Below, piece by piece: positions 1-12,163 of a stretch of DNA of 64,000 bases; position 1 is the first letter of the stretch, and every line of letters begins with the position of its first letter. The translations under genes were made by a program, and so were the position numbers. Under the pieces are notes generated by a model. It saw only the letters and a list, made by a program, of their open reading frames with translations, did not search any database and was not told the origin of the DNA. This DNA is from Dichomitus squalens LYAD-421 SS1. Lineage: Eukaryota; Basidiomycota; Agaricomycetes; Polyporales; Polyporaceae. The stretch lies in assembly GCF_000275845.1 (NCBI RefSeq), contig NW_006766893.1, forward strand, positions 62,001 through 126,000. The letters are read 5' to 3'.

Positions 1-790
1 AGCGGACGAGATCTAACGGTAGGTACCATTTCCCGCCTTGCCAGCTGTCAACTGCTAAGTCATCGCGGGCCAGTAGAGCCGGGCGCAACCGGAGACCCGC
101 AAAGGTTACGGAGATAAATTGAAGGCACGCGGGACGCGCGCTTGATATAATCCGTTGTGGAGTGCGACATAAGACGTAAAACGTCCGCACCGGCGGTCTC
201 CAAAGTAGAGTACCAAGACTGGAGAAATTTGCACTGCGCGAGGCAGGGCAAGTGCGAACACGTGCGCAATCCGCCTCGCTTTGTATATCCGTCCGCGATG
301 ATATAGGATGGATTGAGAGGCAGATAGTTGACCTGGAGGTGAGGGAGACACTGGGGACGTCTCAAGCGCCCTCCTCGCGGCAGAGTGCGAGAAAACTTGC
401 GACAAGGCAAGGAGATGGAGCGTGAGGCTATAGCGTTCTGGAATTGATCAGGAAACGAAGCTGCCTGCGCCGCGGTGACTCTGAATGCTTCATGTATCGG
501 GGTACGGCTTGAAGTAATGCCTCTGGATGGGCCCAAAGGCTAAGCAGGATTCGGAGGCCATAATCGCGGCGCGATGGACAGCGGAAAGCTGGGCGGTGCG
601 CCGGACAAAGCACTCTAGAGAGCCAGGGTGTTACCCTGTAGAGACAGTATGGCTAGTGAGCTAGCCAACTGCGTCATAAGGCGTCCATCGTATACAAGAA
701 CGCAGAAACTGGGGCACATAATTGATGGGGTTCCACGGCGCTGGGACACGCGCGTGCGAAGGAAGAACATGGGACGGGTCGAACACTCAC
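1..790. other. No gene recognised at left edge
   Basis: This stretch lies immediately downstream (on the - strand) of the orphan xylulokinase first exon. None of the reading frames on either strand shows FGGY-kinase sequence or any other family I recognise. The open frames present are short and have mixed, non-coding-like composition. I see no repeat or element boundary that explains the loss of the rest of the kinase. Confidence 0.5.
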
Positions 791-930
791 TGGTACTCTG
801 AGATCTCCGTATCAAAGTCCACAATCTCTACGCCGACAAGCTCAAGATTCTCGTCTACAATTGATGCCCTTAGCTGATCCGTCGCGAGCTCCAAACCAAG
901 GAAGAACGTGGAGAGGCTCTTGGGGGGCAT
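791..930 (-). pseudogene. Orphan first exon of a xylulokinase (FGGY kinase)
   Basis: Reading the - strand from an ATG at 930 gives 46 codons plus two bases, then a good GTGAGT donor at 790. The peptide begins MPPKSLSTFFLGLELATDQL and continues through a 'VDENLELVG' segment and 'VDFDTEISEYQ'. This is the N-terminal beta-hairpin and phosphate-binding part of eukaryotic D-xylulose kinases, which phosphorylate xylulose for entry into the pentose phosphate pathway. The next exon should hold the conserved TQGG-type substrate loop, but nothing like it occurs in the remaining 790 bases. A splice to the first plausible acceptor ends at a stop after about seven codons. Either the gene is a 5' fragment left by duplication or deletion, or the rest lies beyond the window behind an unusually long intron. 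The family call for this exon is fairly secure; its pseudogene status is inferred. Confidence 0.6.
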
Positions 931-1845
931 ATCGTTGCGTCCGTTTCTCGTGTGCGCCCAGAGCTCGCGGGAAAAGAAAATGCCGTGAGAGGTTCAAAGC
1001 GGTGAGAGAGGGAGAGAGAGAAGGAGAAGGAAGGTCGTCGCGGTCGTATCGTGGTCGTCGGAGGAAGAGAGCGGTCGAGTTCTCAGCTTCTGCGAAACAT
1101 CACCATCAAAGTTCATGGCGGGTTTGTTTGCCGCTCCCTCATGTCCTTTAGGCGTCTACGTTTGTGGCGTTATGCCCCGATATGGGCTAAAGAAATCCTA
1201 ATCTCTGTTAATAAGTCCCTGATAACCCGTTGTAGCCATCCGCTTGTCCCGGCCAGACCCATTCGCCGAAAATTGGCAACTACTGCGACGTTGAAGACAC
1301 ACAAGATACCACGGTCTTGCATACAATTGATCAACGTCAGCTATGAACCTAGTGACATTCCAGAGTCCTATATGGCGCATGGGCAAAGGAAGAGGATGAG
1401 ATGATATAGTAAGTGATCTCCCTGCTTCGTCTGCGAGGCATATTCCACGCGATTGCTTGGTGGTTACTTCATCCACTCACTTGACAAGTTTTCTGTAGGC
1501 CAACGAGAGCACTTCTGGGTACCGCCACCTTCTGTACCTACGGTTGTCGCAACATGTTCGTGCAATGCAATGGCATGTATGGCGCAAGCCAGGGTTAGAT
1601 ATCTAGATCCTCACATTTCGGACGAAGTGAAGTCTGTTCTCTTGGGTCGTCGGGAATATTTGGGCGTTCCGACGCAGCAGACTTGCACCGATGACACTTG
1701 AAGCGTGGTACATATTCGTACAAGGCTATCCCACGTTCTACTCCTGACAGAACAATGAAGGAAGGAGACATTCCCATATGACTCGGCGATCGATTTCATA
1801 TCTCATGTGCGTCCGACACCACGCCTTGCCACATACACATGCAAA
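931..1845. other. Intergenic, no gene recognised
   Basis: This spacer separates the 3' end of the AlkB-like gene from the start of the xylulokinase exon. A purine-rich GA tract sits at about 1003-1035, in the upstream region of the kinase exon. The short open frames on both strands show no recognisable domain. Confidence 0.4.
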
Positions 1846-2882
1846 TCATGAAGCCCGCGTCGTGAAATGAAGGACATCAGATCCTTCGCCATAGTTGGCG
1901 TCCCAATCGAAGTCGCTCTGGTGGTTCTCTGCCCCAAACGCCACGATTAACTTCTCAGCCTCCGGTCCCCCACGGACGACGGGCCTCGCATCCTCTCGCG
2001 TCTTCCCCCTCGCCCCTTGTCCAAATATCCTCTCTTCATCCTTGGTCAAGAACGTGCCGATCGTACGGAATGTCAAGCTTATGCGCTCCCCATTCTGCAA
2101 TTGCTCCGCCGGACTCTTGATCTTGAGCGGCCGCTTGTCGGTGCGGATGCTATGCAGCCACTTCGCGTTCGTCTGGAGCCCCATGACCAAAATCGAGTTG
2201 TGCGGCAGGGGCACGCGCTGCACACCACGCTTGTTTGGCCTGTCCGACACGGAGGATTCTGTGGCGGCGGCATCCAGGTCGGCCTTGGGGTTCGCGAGAG
2301 CGTCTTTCTTCGTGCGCAATGTCATGAAGCGCTGCGCGCCCAGGCTAACGTTGACGATCTGAGAGCCGCGGACGACGTCGATCGTCTTGTCCGAATGCTC
2401 GGAGATGTAATCACACCCGCTGCGGTAGTGCTGGATGAGAACGTGGTTGACGGGTTTTTGAAGAAGGTCCTCGACGTGTTGACGGATGCGCTCGACAGTT
2501 GGGGAGAATGGCAGGCAGGGAGGCGATTCGTCTGCAGGGTGCCGGTATATCGGGAAACTGTTCCAACAAATTGGTTGAGCATTTCTCATCATCCCCTGTT
2601 TGTCCCTGTAATTAGAAGCACCTTCCGTCTTCAAGGACACGTCCTTCCACAGCTACCAATCTCGGGACTTCTCCCCCTGCGGTGCATTGGTACTCAGGAG
2701 CATCCTGTCTGTGATGATGACTTACCTCTGTGCATCATGGTTATCCACTTGACCTCCTTCTTGAGGTTATCGAACGCAGCTTCAGCGAGCTCCGGGGGTA
2801 GGAAGTCGTACCCGACATAAGAGTCGCCCTCTCCGACGACCTCTCCAGGAGCCAAGAAATCTCGTTCGGTCAATCCAACCAT
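1846..2882 (-). CDS. AlkB-like 2-oxoglutarate/Fe(II) dioxygenase
   Basis: Three exons (2882-2726, 2676-2622, 2557-1846) join in frame to 307 residues, with introns of 49 and 64 nt. AlkB-family enzymes use Fe(II) and 2-oxoglutarate to remove alkyl groups oxidatively from nucleic acid bases or proteins. The Fe-binding triad is visible as HSD (His125, Asp127) and a distal His206 in 'KWLHSI'. The 2-oxoglutarate-binding arginines are in 'RISLTFR' (Arg229, Arg235). The segments 'GGEVPRLVAVEG' and 'YRHPADESPP' (about 53-84) fit the fungal AlkB-like branch that carries a substrate loop before the jelly roll. The start at 2882 is the first ATG of an open exon that splices cleanly at GTAAGT. The substrate cannot be read from the sequence. 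The family assignment is firm; the exact subfamily (DNA or RNA repair, or other) is not. Confidence 0.85.
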
Positions 2883-4000
2883 ATCTGTAGTATCGCCTCA
2901 GCCTGCTGATTTTCTGGGAACGATCGGTGTCTTGCTATAGATAGCAAATATTGCATACTATGGATGGTGATGAAACGGAGTCAAGGGTTGTACTCGCCGG
3001 GTACACTGCCACGAACTTGTTGTCGTGAGACGCCTCGGTGGACATGCCATGCCACGGGTGGCATACGTTACCACGGATGCACTGACTTGTTTGACTCGAC
3101 ACTCCCAGGCTCTGGAAACTTCTAGTTGTCTTGATATTGACCACGAGCACTATCCGCCACTAAGAACCCTGCTGCACCTATTCGATGAGGCCTACCATTA
3201 CTTGCCATTAGCCAAAGTATGCTCTTCGCTCGAGATAGACGATGAGCTCAACGCACGGCTCTTCCGTCGGTCGGTCGCTGGCGTTCAGCCTAGACGAAGC
3301 ACAGTGTGAAAATATATAGCTGCAAGGAGTTGTTCGTGCCACGAGCGAGAGCAGGGTCGTGTCAAAATGTGAATTGATAAACCAGTACTAGTGGTCATAC
3401 AATGAACAGGAGTTGTGTACAAACAAGATGGCGCGGGAGTTCTTGTACTCGTAAATGGCAATAGGATGCAACGGGATGGAATGAGCGATGTTATGTACTT
3501 CTTCGGCGGCGGCGCCTTACGTACAAGAAAGGGAGGATCTGGCGAAGGAAGCGAGGTGTGTTCGCAAGTGTGACAACGGCGAAGGATCGAGACGGCGCAA
3601 GCATGCGAAAATGTACATGCAAAATTCCAACTTTAACCCGAGACCCACGAAGCAAGCAGTTCCTATCCTGAAGTCTATAAGTGTGAAGGAAAGCGGAACT
3701 ATAAGGACACGAAGCAAAGCGGCACCGTCGACGAGATTCGGTAATAAGGGTAACAGGCGACCAGCAGCGGATAATGAGAGGATGGGTCGCGGGTCGGAAA
3801 TGTAATGGTTGTCGCAGTCGTATAACTAGCTAGCTGATAATGGTATTGTAAGAAAAGGGCCATCACTTCTACACTCTACTCTAACACGCGCCAGCATCAG
3901 TGTTGATCGAGTACGCACTATGTTACGGTAGCCCGAAGGGAAGCCAAGCCCAGGGCCCCCCAGAATGTCGCCTCGTGCTGCGTCGCCTCACGCGACCCGC
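2883..4000. other. Intergenic, no gene recognised
   Basis: This 1.1-kb spacer lies upstream of the AlkB-like gene and downstream of the Ser-rich gene. It holds only short open frames (for example 3025-3309 and 3488-3805, +) without recognisable domains, splice structure or homology that I can name. Confidence 0.4.
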
Positions 4001-6762
4001 TCATATCGCGATTCCAACGCCCTGAACCGAACGAAGAGACGTCGTGCTCGGCATCCGCAGCAGGCTTGCCCGCACCGCTGGGGTGGGCATCACCGGTGTC
4101 CCCGGCGTCGTCGGCGTCGTCGGCGTCGAGCGGTAGACCATCCCCGTGCCTGTCCTCGGCTTCAGCCTCGCACTGCTCGACGCGGACGAGCTTGACGAAC
4201 TGCGCGCCATGAGGCCGGTCTTGACCGGAGACTGAGAGGGGAATGCGACCCCGTCTTGCGGAGGCGCGCTCTTGGCCATCGAGGCCGAGCGAGGTGTGGC
4301 TTGCGGCTGGCGCAGTACCTGGGAAGGCATTCGGCGGAGACTCGGAGCGCTTGAATGTCCTGCACTGAAGGAGAGGGATGTCCGGAGCGACGACGTCTCG
4401 CTGGAAGGCGTTCGGAGGCTGCTTTGTGACTGGGGTAGCCGGAGAGGGCGAGGAACGTTCAGCGTCCGTGCACTCAAAGCGGAGCTGTGATGGATTCCAT
4501 CGCGAGAGGTCAGATCAGACGTGCCGGTATGGTCGAGTAGTTTGCGAGTCGTCTTGGAGGAAAGAGAACCCAGGCTTGTCCTACCCAGGGAAGGTGTATC
4601 CGCCGGTGTGATAGGGGTGACTAGGCTGGCGGTAGACGACGAGGTCGACGGAGTATTAAAGCCAAACTCGTCGCCTTCCCGGATATGCCCAAGCGATTTG
4701 GCACCCGCGTCCAGACCATGTCGACTGGGCGAGCTCCCAAGACCTGACAGATGCGAAGAAGTCGATGTTCGCGAAAATGGTCGCGACAGCGCTGACTTCG
4801 AAGATGCACTAGACAAGGAACTGCTCGTACTCGTCCTCCTGTCCAAGCCAGAAGTGAGTCGCGACCGCGGCCAAGAGGTGGGTGGTGCCGACGAGCGAGT
4901 ACTTTTCGGGAGCATCCCGAATTCGTCCATGCGATTCTCCGAGATGTGCTCGCTGTAAGACCGTGTCACAGAATTCAGGCTGCGGGAGGACGCCGTGGAG
5001 ACCCGTTTCTTGAGGTTGCCGGTCGATATTTGACGGATCAGGGGAGCAGGCGCGTCCTCGTCTTCACTGTCACTCCACCCGAGGCCTGTCGTGAGACCTA
5101 TGCCGCCTCGGAGCATCTTGCCGTCACGATGGCGAACGCGACGCTTGATCGTATCACGCTCGTCCTTGAACAGACCGTTCTTCGTCATCATGGACCCTAC
5201 TACAACACACAGTCAATCACATGGCAGCAACGCACAGACCGCCTCCACCCACCAGTGGAAGCAAGACTGACGCAGCTCCCAGGCCGGTTGCCAGGGAGCG
5301 GCGTCGTATTCCGCGACGCGGCTACGAGCTTCGAATTCGGGGAAAGCAGGCCATCCCGCACCATGAGTTGCCTGGGTAACTCGGTGAGCACGCAAATAGC
5401 TCGTCAAATAGGAGATAGAACGCACGGAAGTGGGGTGTGCAAGTCAAGACTCGAATCCGAGTCGCTGCCATCTCCGTCCAGTTCTCTGTCCAAGCGGGCC
5501 TCCTCATCTCCGTCCAGAATGTCATACGGTGTTCCCGTCTCGTCCACTGGAACACCGTAATCCGTAACGAATGAGTCCTCATCCCAGGGCTCGCGCGAAG
5601 CGGGGACCATAGCTGTCTGTTCGTACGCGAGCTCACTGGGAGACTCCGGCCGCGATGACTCCCTCCGTCCACGGGGGAGAGATGGCACGTTCGGCACGCT
5701 AGTGCGGTGGTAACTGCCGCTCACCGCACTTGTCCGACGTGAGACTGGTGCCGAGTGTGCAGAACGCGATGTAGACCGTGAGCGCAACCCAGAGCCATGT
5801 GACGACTTGCGCCGTGGACGAGGAGTGCTTGCGAGGATTTCTGTTATGTCAGGACTGCTTGGGCGGCGCGCATGACTAAGCGACTGGGACTGGGAGCGAG
5901 AGGTTGACTCAGATGGTGTGTTAGATGGAGGCGGGGGTGGCTGTGTGAGCGGCGGTGGGGGGAGAGGAGGCAGGGCTTTGTCTGAAGAGTGCCGGATGCT
6001 TCTCGATAACGACCTGGTGTGCGTGGGAGGAGACACTTGCGGTGGAGGAGGCACAGTAACCCTTGCATCCTTGTCTTCGCCGCGGAGAGGAGGGACGTCA
6101 CTCATATCCACTGAAGTGATCGAGTCGCGCGGGTCATAACGGGACACACGACGGGAGATGCCAATATCCAGCACCTTCTCGTCGTCACTCAGGTGCTCCG
6201 GGAGCGGTGAGTGCATCGCGATTTCATCGAGTGACAAGCGGGTCAAATCTGCAGCGTCTTCCTCGGCGATACGGGGCTGGATCACGGGGGACCTCTCAAT
6301 GTGTCTCGAGAAAGGGACGGAAAGTGAGCTGCTGGAAGAGTATGATCGGATAGACCGCGAGGAGTCGTAAGGAGTTCCGCTGGTGGAGGGGGAGAGTGAA
6401 GGGAGGCTGCTACCGTCGGCGCTGGTGATGGAGTCCCGTTGGGAATAGGTGGAGACAGACGCGAGAGACATTTTGGATGTACGACGCGACCGGGTGGCGG
6501 AGATGAACATGAGTGTTTCGTGCTCAGTGATTGGGGAAGGACCAGGGATAGGAGGAAGAGGGCCGGATGGGGGATTTGAGAGGGGCGAGTTCGAAGGCGA
6601 AAGGCGAGGAGACGGCGAACGAGGAAACGAGGATGAGGCATTATTAGAGTGCAAAGGTGAAGGCGGAATGAACGACGGCGGGGCAGGGAAGGCCTCGAGG
6701 AGAATCGGGACAGCGGCACGCTTGTCGCGTACCCGCGTCTCGGTCGTCGATGTCAACGCCAT
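4001..6762 (-). CDS. Large disordered Ser/Pro-rich protein, function unknown
   Basis: Three exons (6762-5426, 5371-5253, 5196-4001) splice in frame through two short introns (54 and 56 nt) to 883 residues. Nearly the whole protein is low-complexity Ser/Pro/Thr/Arg sequence. There are polyproline stretches near residues 250-290 ('PPLPPPPLTQPPPPP'), many RS/SP/TP sites, and an acidic patch near the end of exon 1 ('DGDGSDSDSSLD'). A slightly more ordered segment follows the second intron ('KDERDTIKRRVRHRDGKMLR', then 'GLGWSDSEDED'). No catalytic or membrane segment is visible. Abundant proline-directed phosphorylation sites suggest a phosphoregulated scaffold, as in many Agaricomycete polarity or cell-cycle proteins, but this is inference from composition only. 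The ATG at 6762 opens the frame and no upstream in-frame coding sequence was seen. Confidence 0.65.
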
Positions 6763-9700
6763 GGTGGGCTGCCTGGTAGCAAGTCATCAGCAACGTTCCT
6801 CACGGGTAGAGGCGCAATATGCACGAATGCGAAACGGGTGTGCATGATTCGCCACATTCAAGTCGATCTCTGTTGGCTAACTGCGCCGCGCCCAAGCTGC
6901 AGCGCCGCAAATCCGTCACGAGCGGGCGTGTCAAGCCTTAAACCGACGTGCCGCACCCTATGCACGACCAGATGGTTGCATCGCACGACGTACAAGTAGA
7001 TAGATATCTGGAATCAAGGCACTCACTTTGAACTTGTCTTTCAAAACGCTCCCTGACACTTGTCTTCCAGCGAGCGGTGTTTGGTCCAAAGTTGGACAAA
7101 GGCGGCGGGAACCGCGTCACGTAAGCTCGATCAAAGCGCTTCGGAGGCCTATAGGAGGCCGTGGGGCGTGGTGAGCCGTTAAGACGGCGGGTGAGGACCA
7201 GAGGGTACGCACTAGACAGCGGCAGAGTATAAGGGGGGGTATCTTCGTAATTTTCGGGAAGCGAGCGTTGCCGGAAGAGGGTATCTAATTGTGCTAAAGC
7301 CGCCCATACGGCAGGTGCGCGCTCCGGGGGACGAGGAGCACAGAACGGGGGGGCAACCTGCAGGCCTCGGTGGAAGGACGGTCGAGGCTGGACGGGAAGC
7401 GCAGAGGGCGGAGTGAGGGGCGAAGAAAGAAAGCGAGCCAAGCAAGCCCGCCCGCCGCATCGGCCTCAGTAGGTACACACTCGCTAGCGGGGAACTGAAC
7501 CATGCTGAGCCATGTTCCCAGCCAGCGCTTTCCCACCTTTCATCACTTCGCACAGATCACCAAGGCTACCCTTCCTTGGCTCTTCTCAACCACACACTTC
7601 GCAGTCTCTTGCAATCAGTCTGTCGTGAGCGGCGCGACCAAGGATCCCGCCACCTCCTCCAGACGCCCCGATTTGACAGTGTAAAAGACTAATCCGGGAA
7701 CCGTTCTGCCACTTCCATCATCCCACCATCTTTGCGCAAAGCGCCGCTTACAGCAATCCCTGGGCCCCCGTGGGCTCGTATCAAACCTCCGGTGCCACTG
7801 GAGGGTCCCGCGCGGTGCACAATGGGGACCATCCATCGATGGCCTGCTTTAGCGTGAATATGTTGTGCCTGAGCGAGCTAAGGGAGTGTCCAGCGACCTT
7901 ATCGTCCCAATTTCCTGAATATCAGCCCGCGCTAACCGCAGCGGTTGCTATTACATAGTGCCCTTGCTTCGAGTCGAAGGATTCTATGCATCGCCTTCAT
8001 GGCAACGCCTCAATACCGCACTTCACTCCAGACTATCCCGCACGCCTCGATCATCAGATGTAGCGGTGCTGCGCCTCTCGGTTGTCACGCTGATCGTGGC
8101 GAGCCCGCTCCTTGGAGCTCTTGCAGGATGTCTCGAAGATTGAGTTCTTACTGTACCTTTCTTCCGCGGTCATATTGCCCTAAGCGAACCATTGGCAGCT
8201 TCGCCGCTTTCTCAAGCTCGTAGTTTCTGTGGTGTCTAAAGGACCGCTCGCAGTTATCTCCTAACACTACAGCGCCGCTCCTTTTTGCAGACCACCAGCG
8301 AGAGACATAAATTCTCCGTGCAGCCGTGGACATTGCACTCTAACTTTCAACTCAATTTCTCTCACCATCATTGCACTCGCCCTGTGGATTCTTTTGAGCA
8401 GGAATTCAGGTACTAACGCGACGGGGATTCGTCTTTGTTGTTATTTTACTGCAATAGGTTCTCATGAGCCTCTAACTGCTTGCGAACGAGTCATTGGTTG
8501 GTATCCTCGTTAGCGGCTCGGCCCTAGACGAGGTTGTCTGTCTTCATGCTCACGTGTTCCTCGGGAGGACGCTGTAATAACCATAGTCTTCCAACCCAAC
8601 GCCGTGCACTCTTACAGAGTACGTATGATTGTCTCAGGATCGCTGCGTAGACCGTCGGGTCGGAGCCTTCGTTAGGCTTGAGCAGGTGAGAAAGTCGGAA
8701 GTTTTGAAAGGACACCATATATTGAGTACGAAGTGCGCTGTGAACGCCCTTGAGGTCTCCGCCCCTCAACCCGCCACACGTCCAATTCACATGCTCTACG
8801 TTGGTCGTGGAGGCAGTTCCTCCCGCATCGTTGCGCAGGTGATGACGGAGCATACTACATAGGTTCCTTCAAGAAATCTAGTACGTTCTCCGCCTTCTAG
8901 ATATGTCAACTTGATACTTACCCCGTTGTGGCCGTCCTCCGTTGTGGCCACCGCTGCTGATCAGGAGACGATCCCGTTTCCTCATCGATTCACACGGCGA
9001 GCCTTTCAGCCTCCGACGAGCATACACAGAAATGAGTAAAACGTGCCGACAGTCTCCACTCGCTCGGGACGAGAGTACATAAACACAAGCTTCAAATAGC
9101 CTCTCGATGTTCGGCTCGGCGCGAGCAAGAAGCGCGCAACGGCGACTGAGCGACACGTATCACGAGGGATCGTTCGGTGTGTACGACTTCCACGATGGGA
9201 CCGATTGGAGATCACGCTGCACGGGGGAGCTTGAGCTTGCCACATTCGCAATCGCGCCTTCTCCAGTTCTCGTTTCCCGTCCGCAGGGCCACGCCTGCAC
9301 GCCCCCAGGCCCGTCTCGCATCTGCCTCCGTGACGCATGCTGGGCACGTTGCGGCCACTCCTTGCTACATTGTCCCAGCGGCGTTCTTCCGTATATCTTG
9401 CCCCCGTTGCGCGCGATAGAATGCGAGCGAAGTGCGTGCGGTCTCGTGTCCCGATGAACACGATAGCAGGACACAAGGTCCAACCCAGGCCCAAGTTTTC
9501 TGAGCTCTTCAACACTCGCCAGTCATGCAGCAAAACAAGCCTCTTTTCATCGCGTGGCTGGGCAAAGCTGATACGAGCTGCGTGTTACCGTGCAGGTGAG
9601 AGACGATCGATCCGACGGTGAGAAGCCTTCTTGGCAAGACTGCGTATTGCGGCTGCGTCCGAAGCGCAAGAAGTCCGCCGAAGTTGTAGTTAGTTTGGCA

Positions 9701-10303
9701 TGCTTCGCATAGCTCGACCTGCCATCCAGATGATCTAGCACGGGCGGACATGCACGTTGTGATAGACATATCTGAGGCGATAGCACTACATGGTGCTATG
9801 GGAAGACTGCAGAATGACGACGAGGGTAACTGTTTGGGACGATGCACGTTGGTAGTGCAGAGAACGAGATTAGTCAAAAGCTTTCCGAATTCCGGATGTG
9901 CGTCGATACACCATTGGAAGTATCTCGATGCAGCAACTGTTCTATCACGGCCACGTCCGCTCTCCGTCCATCCGCCTTTCAACCTCGGAGCGCGCATAAG
10001 GAGAACGGAACAACGGAATACAGCCACCCGTGAAGCAGTTCCGTGCAAGGAGAAATAGCACGGATTCTGTCAACCGCGGGATTCAGCGGACAACGAGTGC
10101 CTTCCTTGAGCTAGGAACGTCGCTTCAGCACCAGGCAAACAGCAGCGTCGTACCTTGCTAGTGTCCTGTGGCCAGGTCATAAGTCGCGCGATAAGCCGCG
10201 GCGCGCATCCTCTCCTCGCCCCGCCCCGCGCGGCGCAGGGCAGGAAGCAACCCAAATACCCGACGCCATACGAACCAAGAGCTTCGCCTCCGCCTCCAGA
10301 TCG
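6763..10303. other. Gene-poor 3.5-kb stretch
   Basis: No reading frame in this interval is recognisable or joins plausibly into a multi-exon gene. A C/T-rich 5' leader for the Ser-rich gene probably occupies the first few hundred bases. The 175- and 179-residue frames at 9006-9533 and 9509-10048 (-) have compositions typical of chance frames. The region may be decayed DNA or hold non-coding transcripts; the sequence alone does not decide. Confidence 0.4.
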
Positions 10304-11610
10304 TTAGAAGTTCAGCTCCGTTCCGCCGCTCTGTGCATTGTCTGCGCGGGGGTTGTGGAGGGCCCACACCTTCCTGCGTTCCGACTTCGCCCTACCCGTG
10401 CTCGAGGGTGTAGGTTCGATATCCATCCCTGAGAGATCGTCGTGCATGGCATCACGGTCAGGGGGGGAGGAAGGGTTATCTGCGGCTCGCAAGGTGGGTC
10501 GAATACCCAGCGCGGCGCAGAAAACCTTGTAACGCGAGCGGATCTGGCGGAAAAGCCTCGGAATATCGAGCTCGGAACTAGAACCTGCAGCTTCGTTTTC
10601 TGCGACTGCCGTGGAAGGGTTGACGCGTGGAAACTTTTGGATGAGCTCGAGAAGGTGTCGTATGTGGTTCTGAGCGCGTCTGCACAGGCGTGTCAGCATG
10701 AGGTCAAGACTCCGATTTCACCCTCCGCAGGTAGGAAATCGTTGGGATACTACCCATGAAAACAATAACACGGACTCGTACACCGGTGACTAGGCCGTAT
10801 GTCCGGCGGTCAATGTCCGACACATAGCCAGATCTGGACGCCGCGTGTTTTAAACACGCACCCCACGCATACTGAACCGATAGCAAAACCAGACGCCGAC
10901 TCACGTCTGAGAACCCACTCCGCCTCGTTCAGAGGATTCAATGTGGAGATATTGCGTATAAGACGCCACGTGTTTGCAGCCCACGACCTCAGTAAACTTG
11001 CGCAGGCGAGCCCAACGGAGGAAGACGCGATCCTGGATCGTGCGCGCCCGCGCACAGTGTTCCGATCGTTCGCTCTAGGCACACTGGGCTACGACGGACA
11101 ATAGACACGACGAGAAACGCGAGGCCAGAAAGCCTCGAGACCGCCAGGCAGTCCACGGTAAAGGGCTGAGGAGGGAACTCTTGTTCTCAATCGACGGAAA
11201 AGCCCATGAGCATCGCAGCACGTAGTCCGCCCGACGGATGTGACGACTACACTTGTCCTTTCTTCAGTGACATGAGCCAAAAAAGGCTGCTCTTCTGCTA
11301 GAAAGACCGAGCCCGATGAGAGAACCACTCACTCATCTTGAGCTCCTTGCGCGTCGAGGATCGCCTTCCACATCAGGGCAAAGCCCTCGTAAAAGCCGAG
11401 CTCTTCCCACATTTCGAAACCCTTCTCGCGGCCAAGCGCGCGGCCCTCTATCAGGCCGTGGATGCGCCCGTGCGCGAAACCATCCTTGTAGCCGTCTTCG
11501 TAGAACCTACGGAGATCACATCGTTAGCGCATCATGATTCGCTTGGATAAGCACCCACAACAGACACACGTCTGCTCCACATTTACGAGGTCCTCGAGAT
11601 CAAAGTCCAT
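10304..11610 (-). CDS. LTO1: LTO1/ORAOV1 homologue (Yae1-Lto1 complex)
   Basis: Exons 11610-11570, 11506-11333 and 10679-10304 join in frame to 196 residues. Lto1 acts with Yae1 as an adaptor that recruits the cytosolic iron-sulphur assembly machinery to the ABC protein Rli1/ABCE1. The start 'MDFDLEDLVNVEQTFYEDGY' is followed by the diagnostic deca-GX3 array (about residues 17-50: DGYKDGFAHGRIHGLIEGRA, then a GREKGFEMWEELGFYEG stretch). The last exon carries the family's C-terminal helices ('RAQNHIRHLLELIQKFPRVN', later 'IRSRYKVFCAALGIRP'). The terminal residue is Phe rather than the Trp usual in Lto1, and an extra 50-residue polar tail follows the conserved core. Intron 1 is ordinary (63 nt) but intron 2 is 653 nt. 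It lies downstream of the Whi2-like gene on the same strand. Confidence 0.85.
10680..11332 (-). other. 653-nt intron of the LTO1 homologue
   Basis: The donor GTGAGT at 11332 and the acceptor ...GTGCAG ending at 10680, with a CTGAC branch-like site about 15 nt upstream of it, join two coding exons of conserved sequence in frame. The intron is about ten times longer than the normal 50-65 nt of this window. It contains no recognised coding sequence, and I found no clear terminal repeat. Confidence 0.7.
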
Positions 11611-12163
11611 GCCGGATGTGTGCGGTGGAGCGACTTGTTGATGAAACAGGCTTCGGTGCAACGCCCTCGAGGTGTGTAGGTCCAGAAATTGATGGTCTGG
11701 GCCTTCATAGTAAATGGCATATTGTTTGACAAAGACATGTGCATGGTTTAGAACTCCGCCAGGTCTCACGAAAACCTTAAACAAACCCTACAAATCATCA
11801 AATGACTGGGAGGGTGCTTTTGACTTTCCATTGGACCTACATATCCTCCCTAGCTCGTGGGCTATGAGGATGTCATTTTTCGAATCTCAGTAAAAGGAGC
11901 CTGGCGATGCCAGTTCGTCCTGCGTGGAGGTGCAGGAAATGGCCCAATAATGGGGGCAGGAGACGTGCTACAACACTACGCGAAGGATAGGATACGTAGT
12001 AGAGCAGCCGCCATGACATAGACGGAGAATGATTTGCAGCACAATAGCGGATGCGAAGAGCGAAAGCAGCATTGAAAAGCGCCGTGGTATCGTACATCCA
12101 GAGTAATTGGGGTATCCAACGCGGGTCCTGCAATACAGGAAAAGTAGAACGCCCATGTCCGTA
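11611..12163. other. Intergenic between WHI2-like and LTO1 genes
   Basis: About 550 bp separates the last short exon of the Whi2-like gene from the LTO1 start codon, both on the - strand. It must hold the terminator of the first gene and the promoter of the second. Frames such as 11873-12133 (-) are open but unrecognised, and may be 3' UTR. Confidence 0.4.

Noticed and set aside
9006..10048. Two overlapping - strand frames of 175 and 179 residues
   Set aside because: They overlap, have chance-like composition, and show no conserved motif or splice structure.
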